DNA of 64,000 nt from Maritalea porphyrae (GTDB taxonomy: Bacteria; Pseudomonadota; Alphaproteobacteria; Rhizobiales; Devosiaceae): positions 686,412-750,411 of the forward strand of contig NZ_JAPWGX010000002.1 of NCBI RefSeq assembly GCF_027213965.1, given 5' to 3'. The notes under the pieces are model-generated. The model saw only the letters and a program-made list of their open reading frames with translations. It searched no databases and was not told the DNA's origin. This document shows, one piece after another, positions 35,705-45,652 of the stretch (position 1 is its first letter; every line of letters starts with the position of its first letter). The translations under genes were made by a program, and so were the position numbers.

Positions 35705-36874
35705 GGTGATGAATTTTGATGCGCCCAAAATCGCAATGCCAGCAAGCAATCCCCAAAACGCCCCTGATATACCAAAAAAGCTAACGCCTGATCCGGTGAT
35801 CAAAAAGGTGACCGCGGCAGCATGGCGGTCTTTTTCATTGTTGAGTGCACCAAATGCGGCGGCGGCAAATGCACCCACAAGAGCAAGGCCCGCCACAGCT
35901 TCTACCAATATGGCGGGAGCGAGGGAGATAAAGGTGATGGCAAGACCGGCAAATAGGCCGATGATGACATAGACTACGCCCGTTACAATGGCGGCCCAAT
36001 AGCGTTTGTCTTTGTCCGGGTGGGCATCTGGGCTGGCGCACATGGCGGCTGTGATGGCGGCAAGGTTGACCGCGTGGCTACCAAATGGGGCGGCGAGGGC
36101 GGAAAACACACCCGTAAGGGTAAACAGGGGTCCTGCCGGGGTTTGATAGTGGTTGGCTTTAAGCACCGCCATACCCGGAATGTTTTGTGAAGCCATAGTC
36201 ACCAAAAACAAAGGCAAACCAAGGGAAATGATCGCGGCGAGATCAAAGACCGGGGCGGTAAACACCATCTGAGGCAATAAGGAGTTTGCGAGTTGGCTCA
36301 TGGTATCTGCGGGCAAATCGACGCCAAATATGATGACAAGAATGAAGGCCAAAAGGGCAGCAGGCACGGCCATCAATTTGTTAAAAAAACCAGTGATGAG
36401 CCAAGCCAAAGCGATGGGCAGTCCAAGGATTGGATCAAAGCCAATCGCTTTAATGGGGGCAAAACATAAGGGCATCAAAATGCCTGCGAGCATGGCATTG
36501 GCCAAAGATACAGGAAGCTTTTCAACGGCACGTCCAAAGGGGCGCCAAACCCCAGAAATGATGATCAGCGTCGCACACACAAGAAATGCGCCAACGGCGG
36601 CGGCAAAACCGCCTGAAAGCTGCCCGGACGTGACCATTAGCGCCGCGCCCGGAGTTGACCATGCCACCGAAATTGGCATTTTACGTTGTGCGCTTAAAAT
36701 GATCGCGCAAACCCCCATGGCGATGCACATGGCGGTGAGGCCGCTGGCTGCTTGTTCGGGACTTGCGCCCACGGCAAACAAGCCTTGCAAGACGATGGCA
36801 AAAGAGCTTGAAAAGCCCACAAATCCCGTAATTAGCCCCATTATAAGGGCTTGAGGAGAAAAATCGCGCAACAT
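35696..36874 (-). CDS. BenE family benzoate/H+ symporter
   Basis: The 392-aa protein has about 12 hydrophobic helices and the BenE pattern: GLITGFVGFSSSFAIVLQGL at the N-terminus, STPGAALM, and the segment FGSHAVNLAAITAAMC. Family members carry benzoate or related aromatic acids with protons. No aromatic degradation genes are near, so the substrate is open. It is divergent from typA, 184 bp apart. Confidence 0.88.
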   Translation of the reverse strand: MLRDFSPQALIMGLITGFVGFSSSFAIVLQGLFAVGASPEQAASGLTAMCIAMGVCAIILSAQRKMPISVAWSTPGAALMVTSGQLSGGFAAAVGAFLVCATLIIISGVWRPFGRAVEKLPVSLANAMLAGILMPLCFAPIKAIGFDPILGLPIALAWLITGFFNKLMAVPAALLAFILVIIFGVDLPADTMSQLANSLLPQMVFTAPVFDLAAIISLGLPLFLVTMASQNIPGMAVLKANHYQTPAGPLFTLTGVFSALAAPFGSHAVNLAAITAAMCASPDAHPDKDKRYWAAIVTGVVYVIIGLFAGLAITFISLAPAILVEAVAGLALVGAFAAAAFGALNNEKDRHAAAVTFLITGSGVSFFGISGAFWGLLAGIAILGASKFITQK

Positions 36875-37058
36875 GGTTTTGAACTCAAAAGGCAGGAAAT
36901 GTGTTGCAGCTTAGCGGCCGGTTTGCACTTTGCAAGCCCCAAAATTAAGCAAAAGCCAAGGATTTGGGGCCGTTTTAGCAATTAAAACTTGCCCTTTTGC
37001 CTGTTCAGCCTTAAAGCACGGCCAAGAGATGATTTCCCTATTAGATTGGAACTGAATA

Positions 37059-38882
37059 ATGGCATTGCGCAATATCGCCATCATCGCGCACGTTGACCAT
37101 GGCAAAACGACGCTAATTGACGTGCTGTTGAAGCAATCGGGCTCATTCCGCGATAACCAGCGCGTTGAAGAACGCGCCATGGATAGCAACGACCTTGAGC
37201 GTGAGCGTGGCATTACCATTTTGGCGAAGGTAACTTCGGTAAACTGGAAAGACACACACATCAACATCGTTGACACACCAGGACACGCCGACTTTGGCGG
37301 TGAAGTTGAGCGGATTCTCAACATGGTGGATGGCGCGATCATTTTGGTTGATGCGGCTGAAGGCCCAATGCCACAAACCAAGTTTGTTTTGGGTAAAGCG
37401 CTTAAAATTGGTCTTAAGCCAATTGTTGCGATCAATAAGATTGATAAGTCTGACGAGCGCCATGAAGAAGTGCTCGACGAGATTTTCGATTTGTTTGTGT
37501 CGCTGGACGCGAATGAAGAACAGCTCGACTTTAAAGTGCTTTATGGTTCCGCCAAACAAGGTTGGATGGCTGAAGAGCCAACCGGTCCACAAGAAAGCAT
37601 GTCTCCACTTTTGGATATGGTGCTTGACCATGTGGAAGAGCCACATGTTGAAGAAGGCCCGTTCCGTATGTTGGCCACAACCATTGAATCTAACCCATTT
37701 TTGGGCCGGATTTTGACTGGTCGTGTGCTTTCAGGTTCTATCAAGCCAAATGATGCGGTTCACGCCTTGTCAAACGATGGCAAGATTATTGAGCGTGGCC
37801 GGATTTCAAAGGTGTTGAGCTTTAAAGGTCTTGAGCGCGAGCCGGTTGAAGAAGCCAATGCGGGTGACATTGTTGCGATTTCTGGTTTGGTGACCGCAAC
37901 TGTTGCGGACACAATCGCAGCACCAGGTGTAACCGAAGCCTTGCAAGCCCAGCCTATTGATCCTCCAACTTTGTCCATGGCGTTCCGCGTGAACGATGGT
38001 CCATTGGCTGGTCAAGAAGGTGACAAAGTGCAGTCTCGCGTGATCCGCGATCGATTGTTTGCAGAAGCTGAAGGCAATGTGGCGCTTAAAGTGTCTGACG
38101 GCGAAGAAGGCGACGGCGACAGCTATGAAGTGGCTGGCCGTGGCGAATTGCTTTTGTCTGTTTTGATCGAGACCATGCGTCGCGAAGGTTTTGAGTTGTG
38201 CCTTGGTCGCCCGAAAGTGGTTTACCGGGAAATTGATGGTCAACGTTACGAGCCGATTGAAGAAGTCATCATCGATGTGGATGAAGAGTTCTCTGGCCCT
38301 GTTGTGCAAAAGCTTGCAGAACGAAAAGGCGACCTGATCGAAATGAAGCCATCTGGTGGCGGGCGTACACGCCTTGTGTTCCATGTGCCAACACGTGGTT
38401 TGATCGGATATCAGCCTGAGTTGCTTTCAGATACTCGCGGAACTGCAATCTTTAACCGTGTGTTCCATGAATATGCGCCTTACCGTGGCAAAATGCAGGG
38501 TCGTCGCACAGGTGTTCTGATTTCAAACGGCACCGGCAAATCTGTGGCTTTTGCGATGTTCAACCTTGAAGACCGTGGTCCAATGATCATTGAACCCGGT
38601 GTTGATGTTTATGAAGGCATGATCGTTGGTGAACACTCACGTGGCAACGATTTGGAAGTGAACGTGTTGAAGGGCAAACAGCTCACCAACATGCGGGCTT
38701 CTGGTAAAGACGAAGCGGTTAAGTTGACCACACCAAAGAAAATGTCTTTGGAACAAGCTTTGTCTTACATTGCTGACGATGAGTATGTGGAAGTGACACC
38801 AAAAAGCATTCGTATCCGTAAAATCATGCTTGATCCGCATGATCGCAAACGCGCTTCGCGTGCGGCGGCAAAAACGGGCTAA
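37059..38882 (+). CDS. typA: Ribosome-associated GTPase TypA/BipA
   Basis: TypA (BipA) is an EF-G-like GTPase that helps 50S assembly and stress adaptation. The 607-aa protein has the G domain with [24 protein letters not shown] and NKIDK, a beta-barrel domain, EF-G-like domains III and V, and the special C-terminal domain. The segment [15 protein letters not shown] is the switch I region. Length and start are normal. Confidence 0.97.
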   Translation: MALRNIAIIAHVDHGKTTLIDVLLKQSGSFRDNQRVEERAMDSNDLERERGITILAKVTSVNWKDTHINIVDTPGHADFGGEVERILNMVDGAIILVDAAEGPMPQTKFVLGKALKIGLKPIVAINKIDKSDERHEEVLDEIFDLFVSLDANEEQLDFKVLYGSAKQGWMAEEPTGPQESMSPLLDMVLDHVEEPHVEEGPFRMLATTIESNPFLGRILTGRVLSGSIKPNDAVHALSNDGKIIERGRISKVLSFKGLEREPVEEANAGDIVAISGLVTATVADTIAAPGVTEALQAQPIDPPTLSMAFRVNDGPLAGQEGDKVQSRVIRDRLFAEAEGNVALKVSDGEEGDGDSYEVAGRGELLLSVLIETMRREGFELCLGRPKVVYREIDGQRYEPIEEVIIDVDEEFSGPVVQKLAERKGDLIEMKPSGGGRTRLVFHVPTRGLIGYQPELLSDTRGTAIFNRVFHEYAPYRGKMQGRRTGVLISNGTGKSVAFAMFNLEDRGPMIIEPGVDVYEGMIVGEHSRGNDLEVNVLKGKQLTNMRASGKDEAVKLTTPKKMSLEQALSYIADDEYVEVTPKSIRIRKIMLDPHDRKRASRAAAKTG

Positions 38883-38905
38883 ACGTCAAAAGAGATTTTG
38901 GTGAT

Positions 38906-39388
38906 TTAATCAGCGGCGTTGGACTTATTGTCTGACGCCGCTATTTTTATGTCGCGCAAGGGGCGGGCCAATTCGGCTTCAAGCGCCACATGGCGACGCA
39001 GGCTTTCAAAAAAGCCTCGCAACATATACCCGGTGGCGTCGGCTGTTTGGGTTGGCTTGCCTTCCCCATAAGAAATCAAAACATCGCGTACTTCTTCGCC
39101 AAAGCACCGATCCTCATAGTGTTCAGATTTTAGTCGGTCGAACATTAGTGTTTGATCAGGTTTACCGTTGAGTAAACGCTGCAGCGCCGGGTACAATTCT
39201 TCTTCTTCATATTGATGCGCTTTTTTAAGAATCGGCTCGATGGCCCGAGCGGTTGTCGAACAGATCTGGCGATCAATATTATCAGGAAGCGCGTCAGCGA
39301 TCTCCTCCAACCTGTCACATAGGGCTAGTTTGTCATGATGATTCTTGCGCAGATACGCGAGCATTTTTGAACCTTCAATTTGGGCCAT
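38906..39388 (-). CDS. Hemerythrin-domain protein
   Basis: The 160-aa protein fits a four-helix hemerythrin-like (HHE) domain. Candidate di-iron ligands are the His of RKNHHDKL, the His/Glu of HQYEEEELYP, the His of SEHYED and the His/Glu of RRHVALEAEL. Such proteins sense or store O2 or NO or repair iron-sulfur centres. It is divergent from ccoN, and an FNR-type box lies between, so low oxygen may control it too. The typA terminator lies inside its 3' end. Confidence 0.8.
   Translation of the reverse strand: MAQIEGSKMLAYLRKNHHDKLALCDRLEEIADALPDNIDRQICSTTARAIEPILKKAHQYEEEELYPALQRLLNGKPDQTLMFDRLKSEHYEDRCFGEEVRDVLISYGEGKPTQTADATGYMLRGFFESLRRHVALEAELARPLRDIKIAASDNKSNAAD
38913..38949 (+). terminator. 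typA terminator inside the hemerythrin gene 3' end
   Basis: AGCGGCGT and ACGCCGCT pair around a 15-nt loop, followed by ATTTTTATG. It lies within the last codons of the convergent hemerythrin gene, so those codons have a double role. Confidence 0.75.
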
Positions 39389-39495
39389 CGCTAGATTGCT
39401 CTTTTGTTAACAGGAGGTTACGCAAGGTCACACCTTTGTTGCAACCGACTAATATTTCTCATGAGACATTTGGCCACAAGCGACATAGGGTAACC

Positions 39496-39509
39496 TTGAC
39501 TTAGATCAA
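39496..39509. promoter_or_regulatory. FNR/FixK-type box upstream of ccoN
   Basis: TTGACTTAGATCAA fits TTGA-N6-TCAA. Its centre lies about 105 bp before the ccoN start and about 115 bp before the hemerythrin start, so it could serve both. A box of the same form precedes ccoG, and an FnrL-like gene lies at 58348-59076. Confidence 0.75.
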
Positions 39510-39517
39510 CGTAGGCT

Positions 39518-39531
39518 GTTTCAAGTGAAAC
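39518..39531. promoter_or_regulatory. Second palindrome in the ccoN promoter
   Basis: GTTTCA-AG-TGAAAC lies 9 bp after the FNR-type box. It may be a second regulator site, for example for a redox regulator. The protein is not known. Confidence 0.4.
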
Positions 39532-39607
39532 TAAGTTGCGTCTTGGCTGAGTAGGGGTGCATCGGTACTTTGTTGAGGCTATTGCGAGAATTATTGCGGG
39601 GAATAAA

Positions 39608-41221
39608 ATGAAAAACTTAGGCTGGACCATTGTGTTGGGGCTGGCGGCGCTATGCGCTGTAATTGCAGCCGCCTTAGGGCAGGATCAACTCTATCAAACC
39701 CATGCGTGGGTGCTGGCAGGCACCACGGCAATTGGGGCAATTATCATGCTGCGTCGCGTGGGCGTTGTTGGCGACGGTGTCGTCGACAAATCGGGCTATT
39801 TAGACGATCCGATTCGTTACGGGGTGATCCTTACGACTTTTTGGGGATGTGTCGGCTTTTTGGTTGGGGTGATTGCAGCTTTGCAATTGGCTTTTCCAGA
39901 ACTCAACATTGAGCCATATTTGAATTTTGGCCGTGTGCGCCCGCTGCACACCTCTGCTGTGGTGTTTGCCTTTGGCGGAACGGCGCTGATTACTTCGAGC
40001 CTTTATGTGGTGCAGCGTACCTGTCAGGCGCGACTGATTTCAGACAATCTAACTTGGTTCGTGTTCTGGGGTTATCAGTTGTTCATCGTTCTGGCGGCAA
40101 CTGGTTACTTGTTGGGATCGACCCAAGGCCGCGAATATGCAGAGCCTGAGTGGTACGTTGATTTGTGGCTAACTGTGGTTTGGGTTGGTTATCTTGTTTT
40201 GTTCATGGGCACCCTGATCAAACGTAAAGAGCCGCATATCTATGTGGCCAACTGGTTCTACCTCGCGTTCATTTTCACGATTGCTATGCTACACGTGGTC
40301 AATAACCTTGCGGTGCCTGTATCGTTCTTTGGCTCGAAGAGCTATTCATTGTTTGCTGGCGTTCAAGATGCTTTGACACAGTGGTGGTACGGCCATAATG
40401 CGGTTGGATTCTTCCTTACTGCTGGCTTTTTGGGCATGATGTATTATTTCATGCCAAAACAGGCTAACCGCCCAGTATATTCTTACCGCTTGTCGATCAT
40501 TCACTTTTGGTCACTGATCTTTATGTATATTTGGGCGGGTCCGCACCATTTGCATTATACAGCCTTGCCCGATTGGGCGCAGACATTGGGCATGGTGTTC
40601 TCGATTATGCTCTGGATGCCTTCTTGGGGCGGTATGATCAACGGTTTGATGACCCTTTCTGGTGCATGGGACAAAATCCGCACAGATCCGATTATCCGCA
40701 TGATGGTGATCGCGGTGGCGTTCTATGGCATGTCAACGTTTGAAGGGCCGATGATGTCCATTAAAGCGGTGAACGGGCTTTCACACTATACCGATTGGAC
40801 CATTGGTCACGTGCACTCTGGTGCGCTTGGTTGGGTTGGGATGATCAGCTTTGGCATGATTTACTTCTTGGCACCAAAATTGTGGGGCCGTAAGCAGCTC
40901 TATTCTTTGCGGATGGTCAATTGGCACTTCTGGCTTGCGACCCTTGGTATCGTTGTATACGCGGCGGTGATGTGGGTTTCTGGTATCACCCAGGGCCTGA
41001 TGTGGCGCGAATATGACGCGGAAGGGTTCCTTGTTTACTCCTTCGCTGAATCAGTTGCAGCGCTCAAGCCTTACTATATTTTGCGCGCAATTGGCGGCCT
41101 GATGTATTTAGCAGGTGGTTTGGTGATGGCTTACAATGTGTGGATGACCATTAAGGGCAAAACCCGCAATGAAAAGCCAATTGTTATTGCTCACACCGCA
41201 TCCGCGCAGCCGGCAGAATAG
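39608..41221 (+). CDS. ccoN: cbb3 cytochrome oxidase subunit I (CcoN)
   Basis: CcoN is the catalytic haem-copper subunit of the high-affinity cbb3 terminal oxidase. The 537-aa protein has about 12-14 membrane helices. Conserved His-containing segments include [49 protein letters not shown] and the late [12 protein letters not shown]. The ATG at 39608 follows a GGGG ribosome-binding site and matches the family start; the open frame begins earlier at 39557. It is the first gene of ccoNOQP. Confidence 0.97.
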   Translation: MKNLGWTIVLGLAALCAVIAAALGQDQLYQTHAWVLAGTTAIGAIIMLRRVGVVGDGVVDKSGYLDDPIRYGVILTTFWGCVGFLVGVIAALQLAFPELNIEPYLNFGRVRPLHTSAVVFAFGGTALITSSLYVVQRTCQARLISDNLTWFVFWGYQLFIVLAATGYLLGSTQGREYAEPEWYVDLWLTVVWVGYLVLFMGTLIKRKEPHIYVANWFYLAFIFTIAMLHVVNNLAVPVSFFGSKSYSLFAGVQDALTQWWYGHNAVGFFLTAGFLGMMYYFMPKQANRPVYSYRLSIIHFWSLIFMYIWAGPHHLHYTALPDWAQTLGMVFSIMLWMPSWGGMINGLMTLSGAWDKIRTDPIIRMMVIAVAFYGMSTFEGPMMSIKAVNGLSHYTDWTIGHVHSGALGWVGMISFGMIYFLAPKLWGRKQLYSLRMVNWHFWLATLGIVVYAAVMWVSGITQGLMWREYDAEGFLVYSFAESVAALKPYYILRAIGGLMYLAGGLVMAYNVWMTIKGKTRNEKPIVIAHTASAQPAE

Positions 41222-41233
41222 GGGAGAGATCAA

Positions 41234-41965
41234 ATGGGACTACTAGATAAACACGGCGTTATTGAACGTAACGCGACCCTATTGCTTGTTGGTGGCTTGG
41301 TTGTTGTAAGCATTGGTGGCATCGTTGAGATTGCGCCATTGTTCTACCTTGAGAACACGATTGAGAAGGTGGAGGGGATGCGTCCTTATTCACCTCTCGA
41401 GCTTGCAGGTCGTAACATTTATATTCGCGAAGGGTGCTACAATTGTCACTCTCAAATGATCCGCCCGTTCCGCGACGAAGTGGAGCGCTATGGGCATTAT
41501 TCTTTGGCAGCGGAGAGCATGTATGACCATCCGTTCCAGTGGGGATCTAAGCGTACTGGGCCAGATTTGGCGCGGGTTGGTGATCGCTATTCTAATGAAT
41601 GGCACGTGCAACACTTGATGGACCCACAATCTGTGGTGCCTGAGAGCATTATGCCATCGTACAAGTTCTTGGCAAAAGCTGAGCTTGGCTATGAGAATAT
41701 TGGGGACCACTTGGTGGCGAACCAGCGTGTGGGTGTACCTTACACCGAGGAGATGGTGGCCAATGCTTATGCGGATATGACCGCACAGGCCGACCCAGAA
41801 GCTGATTGGGAAGGGGTTGAAACCCGTTATCCAAAAGCGGTTTTGGGGGACTTTGATGGTGACCCAACTCGGCTGACAGAAATGGATGCTTTGGTTGCCT
41901 ATATGCAAATGCTTGGCACGCTTGTTGATTTGAGTGCGTACAATGCTGAAGAAAACTATCGATAG
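41234..41965 (+). CDS. ccoO: cbb3 oxidase monohaem subunit II (CcoO)
   Basis: CcoO is a membrane-anchored c-type cytochrome that passes electrons to CcoN. The 243-aa protein has an N-terminal anchor (about 14-38) and one haem c site, [15 protein letters not shown] (CYNCH). The axial Met is probably in IMPSYKFL. It follows ccoN by 12 bp with a GGGGAGAG ribosome-binding site. Confidence 0.97.
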   Translation: MGLLDKHGVIERNATLLLVGGLVVVSIGGIVEIAPLFYLENTIEKVEGMRPYSPLELAGRNIYIREGCYNCHSQMIRPFRDEVERYGHYSLAAESMYDHPFQWGSKRTGPDLARVGDRYSNEWHVQHLMDPQSVVPESIMPSYKFLAKAELGYENIGDHLVANQRVGVPYTEEMVANAYADMTAQADPEADWEGVETRYPKAVLGDFDGDPTRLTEMDALVAYMQMLGTLVDLSAYNAEENYR

Positions 41966-41971
41966 GAGCTG

Positions 41972-42148
41972 ATGATGATTGATTACAATTCATTTCGGCA
42001 TTTCGCCGATAGTTGGGGCCTTCTTTATATGCTGATTGTTTTTGTTGGGGTTGTGCTGTTCATGTTCCGCCCGGGCGCAAAAGATCACGCCGAGACAGCT
42101 GCCAAAATAGCACTCAAAGACGATCATGCACCTGAGGGGAAGGAATAG
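41972..42148 (+). CDS. ccoQ: cbb3 oxidase subunit CcoQ
   Basis: CcoQ (58 aa) has one membrane helix (about 15-33; WGLLYMLIVFVGVVLFMFRP) and a charged tail. It stabilises the cbb3 complex. The sequence FRHFADSWGLLYM is typical. It lies between ccoO and ccoP, with a GGAG before the start. Confidence 0.93.
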   Translation: MMIDYNSFRHFADSWGLLYMLIVFVGVVLFMFRPGAKDHAETAAKIALKDDHAPEGKE

Positions 42149-42152
42149 GTCA

Positions 42153-43019
42153 ATGAGCGACAAAAAAGAAATTGACGACATCTCAGGCGTTGAGACCACT
42201 GGTCACGAATGGGACGGTATTAAAGAGCTGAACAACCCATTGCCACGCTGGTGGCTGTGGACGTGGTATGCCTGTATTGCTTGGGCGTTGGTCTATGTGA
42301 TCTTGTTCCCGGCCATTCCTTTGATCAAAGGGGCAACACCGGGCATTCTTGGCTATTCCAGTCGAGGCGAGTTGGCCAAAGATGTGGCATTGGCTGCTGA
42401 AGCAAAGTCTGGTTCTGTGACCAAGATCGAAAATATGGAAGTCGCTGAGATTTTCAACGATGGTGATCTGACCCGGTTTGCTGTGCAGGGCGGTAAGTCC
42501 GCATACAAAGTCTATTGTTCGCAGTGTCATGGAGCCGGTGCTGAAGGCGCATCTGGTTTTCCAAACTTGAATGATGATGATTGGCTATGGGGCGGCACAA
42601 TCGAGGACATTTACACAACTATTGCCCATGGTATTCGGTATGAAGCTGATGATGACACTCGTCTGTCAGATATGCCCGCTTTTGGCGATATTTTGGAAAC
42701 AGCTGAAATTCGTGCCACGGCAGATTTTGTGGCCAGCCTTTCAGGTATAGAGCACGACGAAGCCCATGTTGACGAAGGCAAAGCCTTGTACGAGGAAAAC
42801 TGTGCGGCCTGTCATGGTGATTTTGGTGAAGGTATCCGTGATGTGGGCGCACCTAAACTCAATGATGCATTGTGGCTTTATGGCGGTACGGTTGACCAAA
42901 TCGCAACGCAAATTGCGCAGCCTAAACATGGTGCAATGCCTGCGTGGCAGGCCCGCTTGGGTGATGCTACTGTAAAGCAATTGGCTGTTTATGTGCACTC
43001 TTTGGGTGGCGGCGAATAA
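42153..43019 (+). CDS. ccoP: cbb3 oxidase dihaem subunit III (CcoP)
   Basis: CcoP is the dihaem c subunit that takes electrons from the bc1 complex via cytochrome c. The 288-aa protein has an N-terminal segment (EWDGIKELNNPLPRWWLWTWYA), a membrane helix, and two haem c sites, CSQCH and CAACH, in tandem cytochrome c domains. The ATG at 42153 is the family start. It is the last gene of the operon; the assembly genes ccoGHIS lie about 8 kb away instead of directly downstream. Confidence 0.97.
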   Translation: MSDKKEIDDISGVETTGHEWDGIKELNNPLPRWWLWTWYACIAWALVYVILFPAIPLIKGATPGILGYSSRGELAKDVALAAEAKSGSVTKIENMEVAEIFNDGDLTRFAVQGGKSAYKVYCSQCHGAGAEGASGFPNLNDDDWLWGGTIEDIYTTIAHGIRYEADDDTRLSDMPAFGDILETAEIRATADFVASLSGIEHDEAHVDEGKALYEENCAACHGDFGEGIRDVGAPKLNDALWLYGGTVDQIATQIAQPKHGAMPAWQARLGDATVKQLAVYVHSLGGGE

Positions 43020-43059
43020 GTCACTTCCAAAGCTACGTGTTGTTCCTTGGAGGGAACAT

Positions 43060-43095
43060 ACCCCGGGATGTCTTATGGCTCCCGGGGTTTTTTTG
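43060..43095 (+). terminator. Rho-independent terminator of ccoNOQP
   Basis: ACCCCGGGA and TCCCGGGGT pair around a 12-nt loop, followed by TTTTTTTG. It begins about 40 bp after ccoP. Confidence 0.92.
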
Positions 43096-43119
43096 TTTTT
43101 CGCCGCTAGACGGGATCGG

Positions 43120-43698
43120 TTAGGCCGCTTGTGTGCGGTTGAACCGGTTGGCAATCTCAGTGACCTTGCGGCCTAAAAGTTTGGCTGTTTCTAAGTCTGA
43201 GGCGATCGGACCATGTTCGGGTCCTTGGTCAGCGTTTGACTGAGCCATCGCTCCCAATGAAGCGCCGAGGCGGTTGACGTCTTCAACTGATCCTTCAGAC
43301 GAATTGTTGCCTGGGGCCAAGCCCAATGGAACCCACAGCATGCCGTGCTGTGCCGCAAGAATTGACAGTTGTTGAAGCGTTGAGTGTTTATCCCCGTTTT
43401 GGCTGGACGAATTGGTAAAGCCTGCTGCGATTTTGTCCTGCCAGCCGCGGGTGAACCAAACTTTTGATGATTTATCGGCGAAGGTTTTGAACTGGGCTGA
43501 AACACCGCCCATATAGGTTGGCGAGCCGAATATAATCGCATCTGACGCCTCAAGCGTTTCCCAATGATCGTCAACATCATCAACTGGGATCAAGTGCACC
43601 TCATCATTGGTGTTGGCCGCAGCACCATCGCGTACAGCTTCGGCTTGTTTTTGTGTGTGGCCATAGCCAGAATGATAGACGATTGAAATTTTTGACAT
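43120..43698 (-). CDS. WrbA-like flavodoxin family NAD(P)H:quinone oxidoreductase
   Basis: The 192-aa protein has the flavodoxin fold: ISIVYHSGYGHTQKQAEAV binds FMN phosphate and FGSPTYMGGVSAQFKTFAD is the second FMN loop. This is the WrbA/NADPH-dependent reductase family. The ATG at 43698 fits the family start; 46 upstream codons are open but lie in the promoter. It is divergent from an HxlR regulator, the common arrangement for redox-stress reductases. Confidence 0.88.
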   Translation of the reverse strand: MSKISIVYHSGYGHTQKQAEAVRDGAAANTNDEVHLIPVDDVDDHWETLEASDAIIFGSPTYMGGVSAQFKTFADKSSKVWFTRGWQDKIAAGFTNSSSQNGDKHSTLQQLSILAAQHGMLWVPLGLAPGNNSSEGSVEDVNRLGASLGAMAQSNADQGPEHGPIASDLETAKLLGRKVTEIANRFNRTQAA

Positions 43699-43805
43699 GG
43701 TTTTACTCACTAATTGTTGGTTCGGGCCAAGCCTGATCATCATTCGATGAGTGACTTGCTTGACATCAAATTGCGCATTAGGATAAAAATCACAAGAAGG
43801 CACTA

Positions 43806-43826
43806 TTTTGTAATGTAGATACAAAA
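43806..43826. promoter_or_regulatory. Candidate HxlR operator
   Basis: TTTTGTA and TACAAAA form a perfect 7-bp inverted repeat with a 7-bp spacer, about 108 bp from the reductase start and 89 bp from the HxlR start. HxlR-family sites are often of this GTA-N-TAC type. Confidence 0.55.
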
Positions 43827-43914
43827 AGTATACCAAGCGAATTGGTGAAGTGCGATTTGGCTTGGATTTGCTGGCATTCGCTGAATAATGGTGTGCTTAA
43901 GAGCGGAGAAAAAA

Positions 43915-44298
43915 ATGTGCGATTTTGAACATAAGGCCGGCGTTCAATTGCCACAAAACCTGTCGGAGCAGGAAAGAAGTCAACTTTGCCCCGTGGTGTT
44001 TGCCATTGGCCAATTGGGGGGCAAGTGGAAATTGATTGTGTTGCACAATCTGGTTGATGGGCCGATGCGGTTTGGCGAATTGCGCCGCGCGATCCCTGAT
44101 ATTACGCAGCGCATGTTGACCTTGACCCTGCGCGAATTGGAAGAGGATGGCATCGTAAACCGTAAGGTCTTTGAAGTGGTGCCGCCCCACGTTGAATATT
44201 CCATGACCGATTTGGGCCAACAACTTGCCCCGGTCATGGATAGCTTGCGGGCTTGGGGGCGTGCCAATTTTGCCTTAAAGGTTGAAGCTGTCGCCTAG
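43915..44298 (+). CDS. HxlR family transcriptional regulator
   Basis: The 127-aa winged-helix protein shows the HxlR pattern: CPVVFAIGQLGGKWKLIVLHNLVDGPMRFGELRRAIP, then ISQRML-like ITQRMLTLTLRELEEDGIV. It has cysteines at 2 and near 28 that could sense oxidants or electrophiles. GGAG precedes the ATG. It probably controls the divergent WrbA-like gene. Confidence 0.9.
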   Translation: MCDFEHKAGVQLPQNLSEQERSQLCPVVFAIGQLGGKWKLIVLHNLVDGPMRFGELRRAIPDITQRMLTLTLRELEEDGIVNRKVFEVVPPHVEYSMTDLGQQLAPVMDSLRAWGRANFALKVEAVA

Positions 44299-44952
44299 CT
44301 AAGACTTCAGATAGGTCGCTCGTACATTTACGATGCAGCGTTGACGCGATGAGCGTAAGCGCTCGTGGGGCGCGAATGGCGGCTCAACTTGATCTAGGGC
44401 GTTCACCACTTTCAAAAGGCTTTCCAACTCGACGTCGTTGTTCTTTTTTTGCTGGCGCTGCAAAAATCGATCGATGGTGCTCACCAGCGTTTGTTTGAGA
44501 ACAATTGTTTCTGGCAGCCCATCTGTTGTGCAAACGCCATAAGTCCCATCAAGAAAATGTCGCCATGTTTCGTCTCGTCGTTGTTTACTGAGTGATGTCA
44601 GTTTTTCGCATCCCACATTTTGAGCATGTTGCGCTATCTCTGTTTGCCTGAATTGCTCAAATGCTTTTGCGCACCGGCTTTCAAAATAGGCTTGCGCTTT
44701 TAAGCCGGTTTCAATTTGCTCCGCTTTCAAATCGATCAACCATTGGCGTTGCCCTGTGGCAAAGAAGTGAAGTTCTGATTGTTCTGAAAATGCTCCAAAA
44801 TAGGAGCTGCACGTAAGAGGGGCGATCACCTCATACGATGGTTTTGGGGCGCATTGGTTTTTGATTTGCCGGTCGAGCAGAGTGACATCCTTATCAAACA
44901 TGGTGAGCAGATGATCGCGTTCGTGAAAGAATTGAAACAAGTAATTCAGCAT
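44299..44952 (-). CDS. DUF6058-like hypothetical protein
   Basis: The 217-aa soluble protein resembles DUF6058 proteins as I remember them: an N-terminal LNYLFQFFHERDHL with APKPSYEV, a following SSYFGAF, and WRHFLDGTYGVCTTDGLPETIVLKQ in the middle. The family has no established function; some members sit near natural-product genes, none of which are here. It stops next to the HxlR gene. The spacer upstream holds a striking 27-bp palindrome. Confidence 0.6.
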   Translation of the reverse strand: MLNYLFQFFHERDHLLTMFDKDVTLLDRQIKNQCAPKPSYEVIAPLTCSSYFGAFSEQSELHFFATGQRQWLIDLKAEQIETGLKAQAYFESRCAKAFEQFRQTEIAQHAQNVGCEKLTSLSKQRRDETWRHFLDGTYGVCTTDGLPETIVLKQTLVSTIDRFLQRQQKKNNDVELESLLKVVNALDQVEPPFAPHERLRSSRQRCIVNVRATYLKS

Positions 44953-45004
44953 TGTTGGCTCCGGGTTATGTCTTACCCGTAGCGTTTTTGGTTAGGGAGT
45001 TGTT

Positions 45005-45018
45005 TCGGCGCGCGCCGA
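45005..45018. repeat. Perfect 14-bp GC palindrome
   Basis: TCGGCGCGCGCCGA is its own reverse complement. It lies in the spacer between the DUF6058-like and DUF6622-like genes. Confidence 0.6.
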
Positions 45019-45021
45019 GAT

Positions 45022-45048
45022 GTGCATTTCACGTTACGTGAACTGCAC
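45022..45048. promoter_or_regulatory. 27-bp near-perfect palindrome between divergent genes
   Basis: Two 13-bp arms flank a single T; the inner part is TTCACGT-T-ACGTGAA and the outer part is GTGCA/TGCAC, with one mismatch overall. It lies between the divergent genes starting at 44952 and 45161. This form fits a dimeric regulator site. The cognate protein is unknown. Confidence 0.6.
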
Positions 45049-45160
45049 GGCTGTGTAAATTTGCGAATTTGGCCCCGTGGTTCGCGCAAATGCATGTGCG
45101 CTTTCCATTTAAATTGGCCATTGGTTTGTCATCAAACAAATCGCACAGGCGGAGATGAAG

Positions 45161-45652
45161 ATGATAATGCAGATTTTGACAAAGACACCGATTTGGGTTT
45201 GGCCCCTATTGATCGGCTTGCTGGCACTCGGACTGCGGGCCAGCAAAGAACGCTGGATGCCAGCTGTGATGATATATTTCATGCCGCTGCTCGGTTTATT
45301 GTCGATCAACAATATGGTTGCGTTGCCCAATCAGATCTTGGTTTGGTCTGTATTTGCGGGATTCTATATTGTTGGCGCGCTGGCCGGTTTGCGTTGGCAG
45401 GCGAAGTGGACACTTGGCAAAGAGGGTGGCCGGGTCCAAGTGGCGGGTGAATGGCTCACCATGATCACCATCCTTGTGGTTTTTTTGACCAGCTTCTTGA
45501 ACGGTCTATTTGTCGCCATTGCGCCAGACCTTGTGGCAGTGCCCGCCGTTTATTTGGGGCTTACCCTGATTAAGGGGACAATCTCAGGGATCTTTATTGG
45601 GCGGGCCGTATTCATCTGGCGGTTCATGAATGTTGACCCGAAAATCGCGTAA
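45161..45652 (+). CDS. DUF6622-like membrane protein
   Basis: The 163-aa protein has about four or five hydrophobic helices. Its N-terminus (ILTKTPIWVWPLLIGLLALGLRASKER) resembles DUF6622 proteins, which have no known function. Several in-frame ATGs occur; 45161 has the best spacing from GGAG (45151-45154). It converges with the MarR gene (stops adjacent). Confidence 0.65.
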   Translation: MIMQILTKTPIWVWPLLIGLLALGLRASKERWMPAVMIYFMPLLGLLSINNMVALPNQILVWSVFAGFYIVGALAGLRWQAKWTLGKEGGRVQVAGEWLTMITILVVFLTSFLNGLFVAIAPDLVAVPAVYLGLTLIKGTISGIFIGRAVFIWRFMNVDPKIA

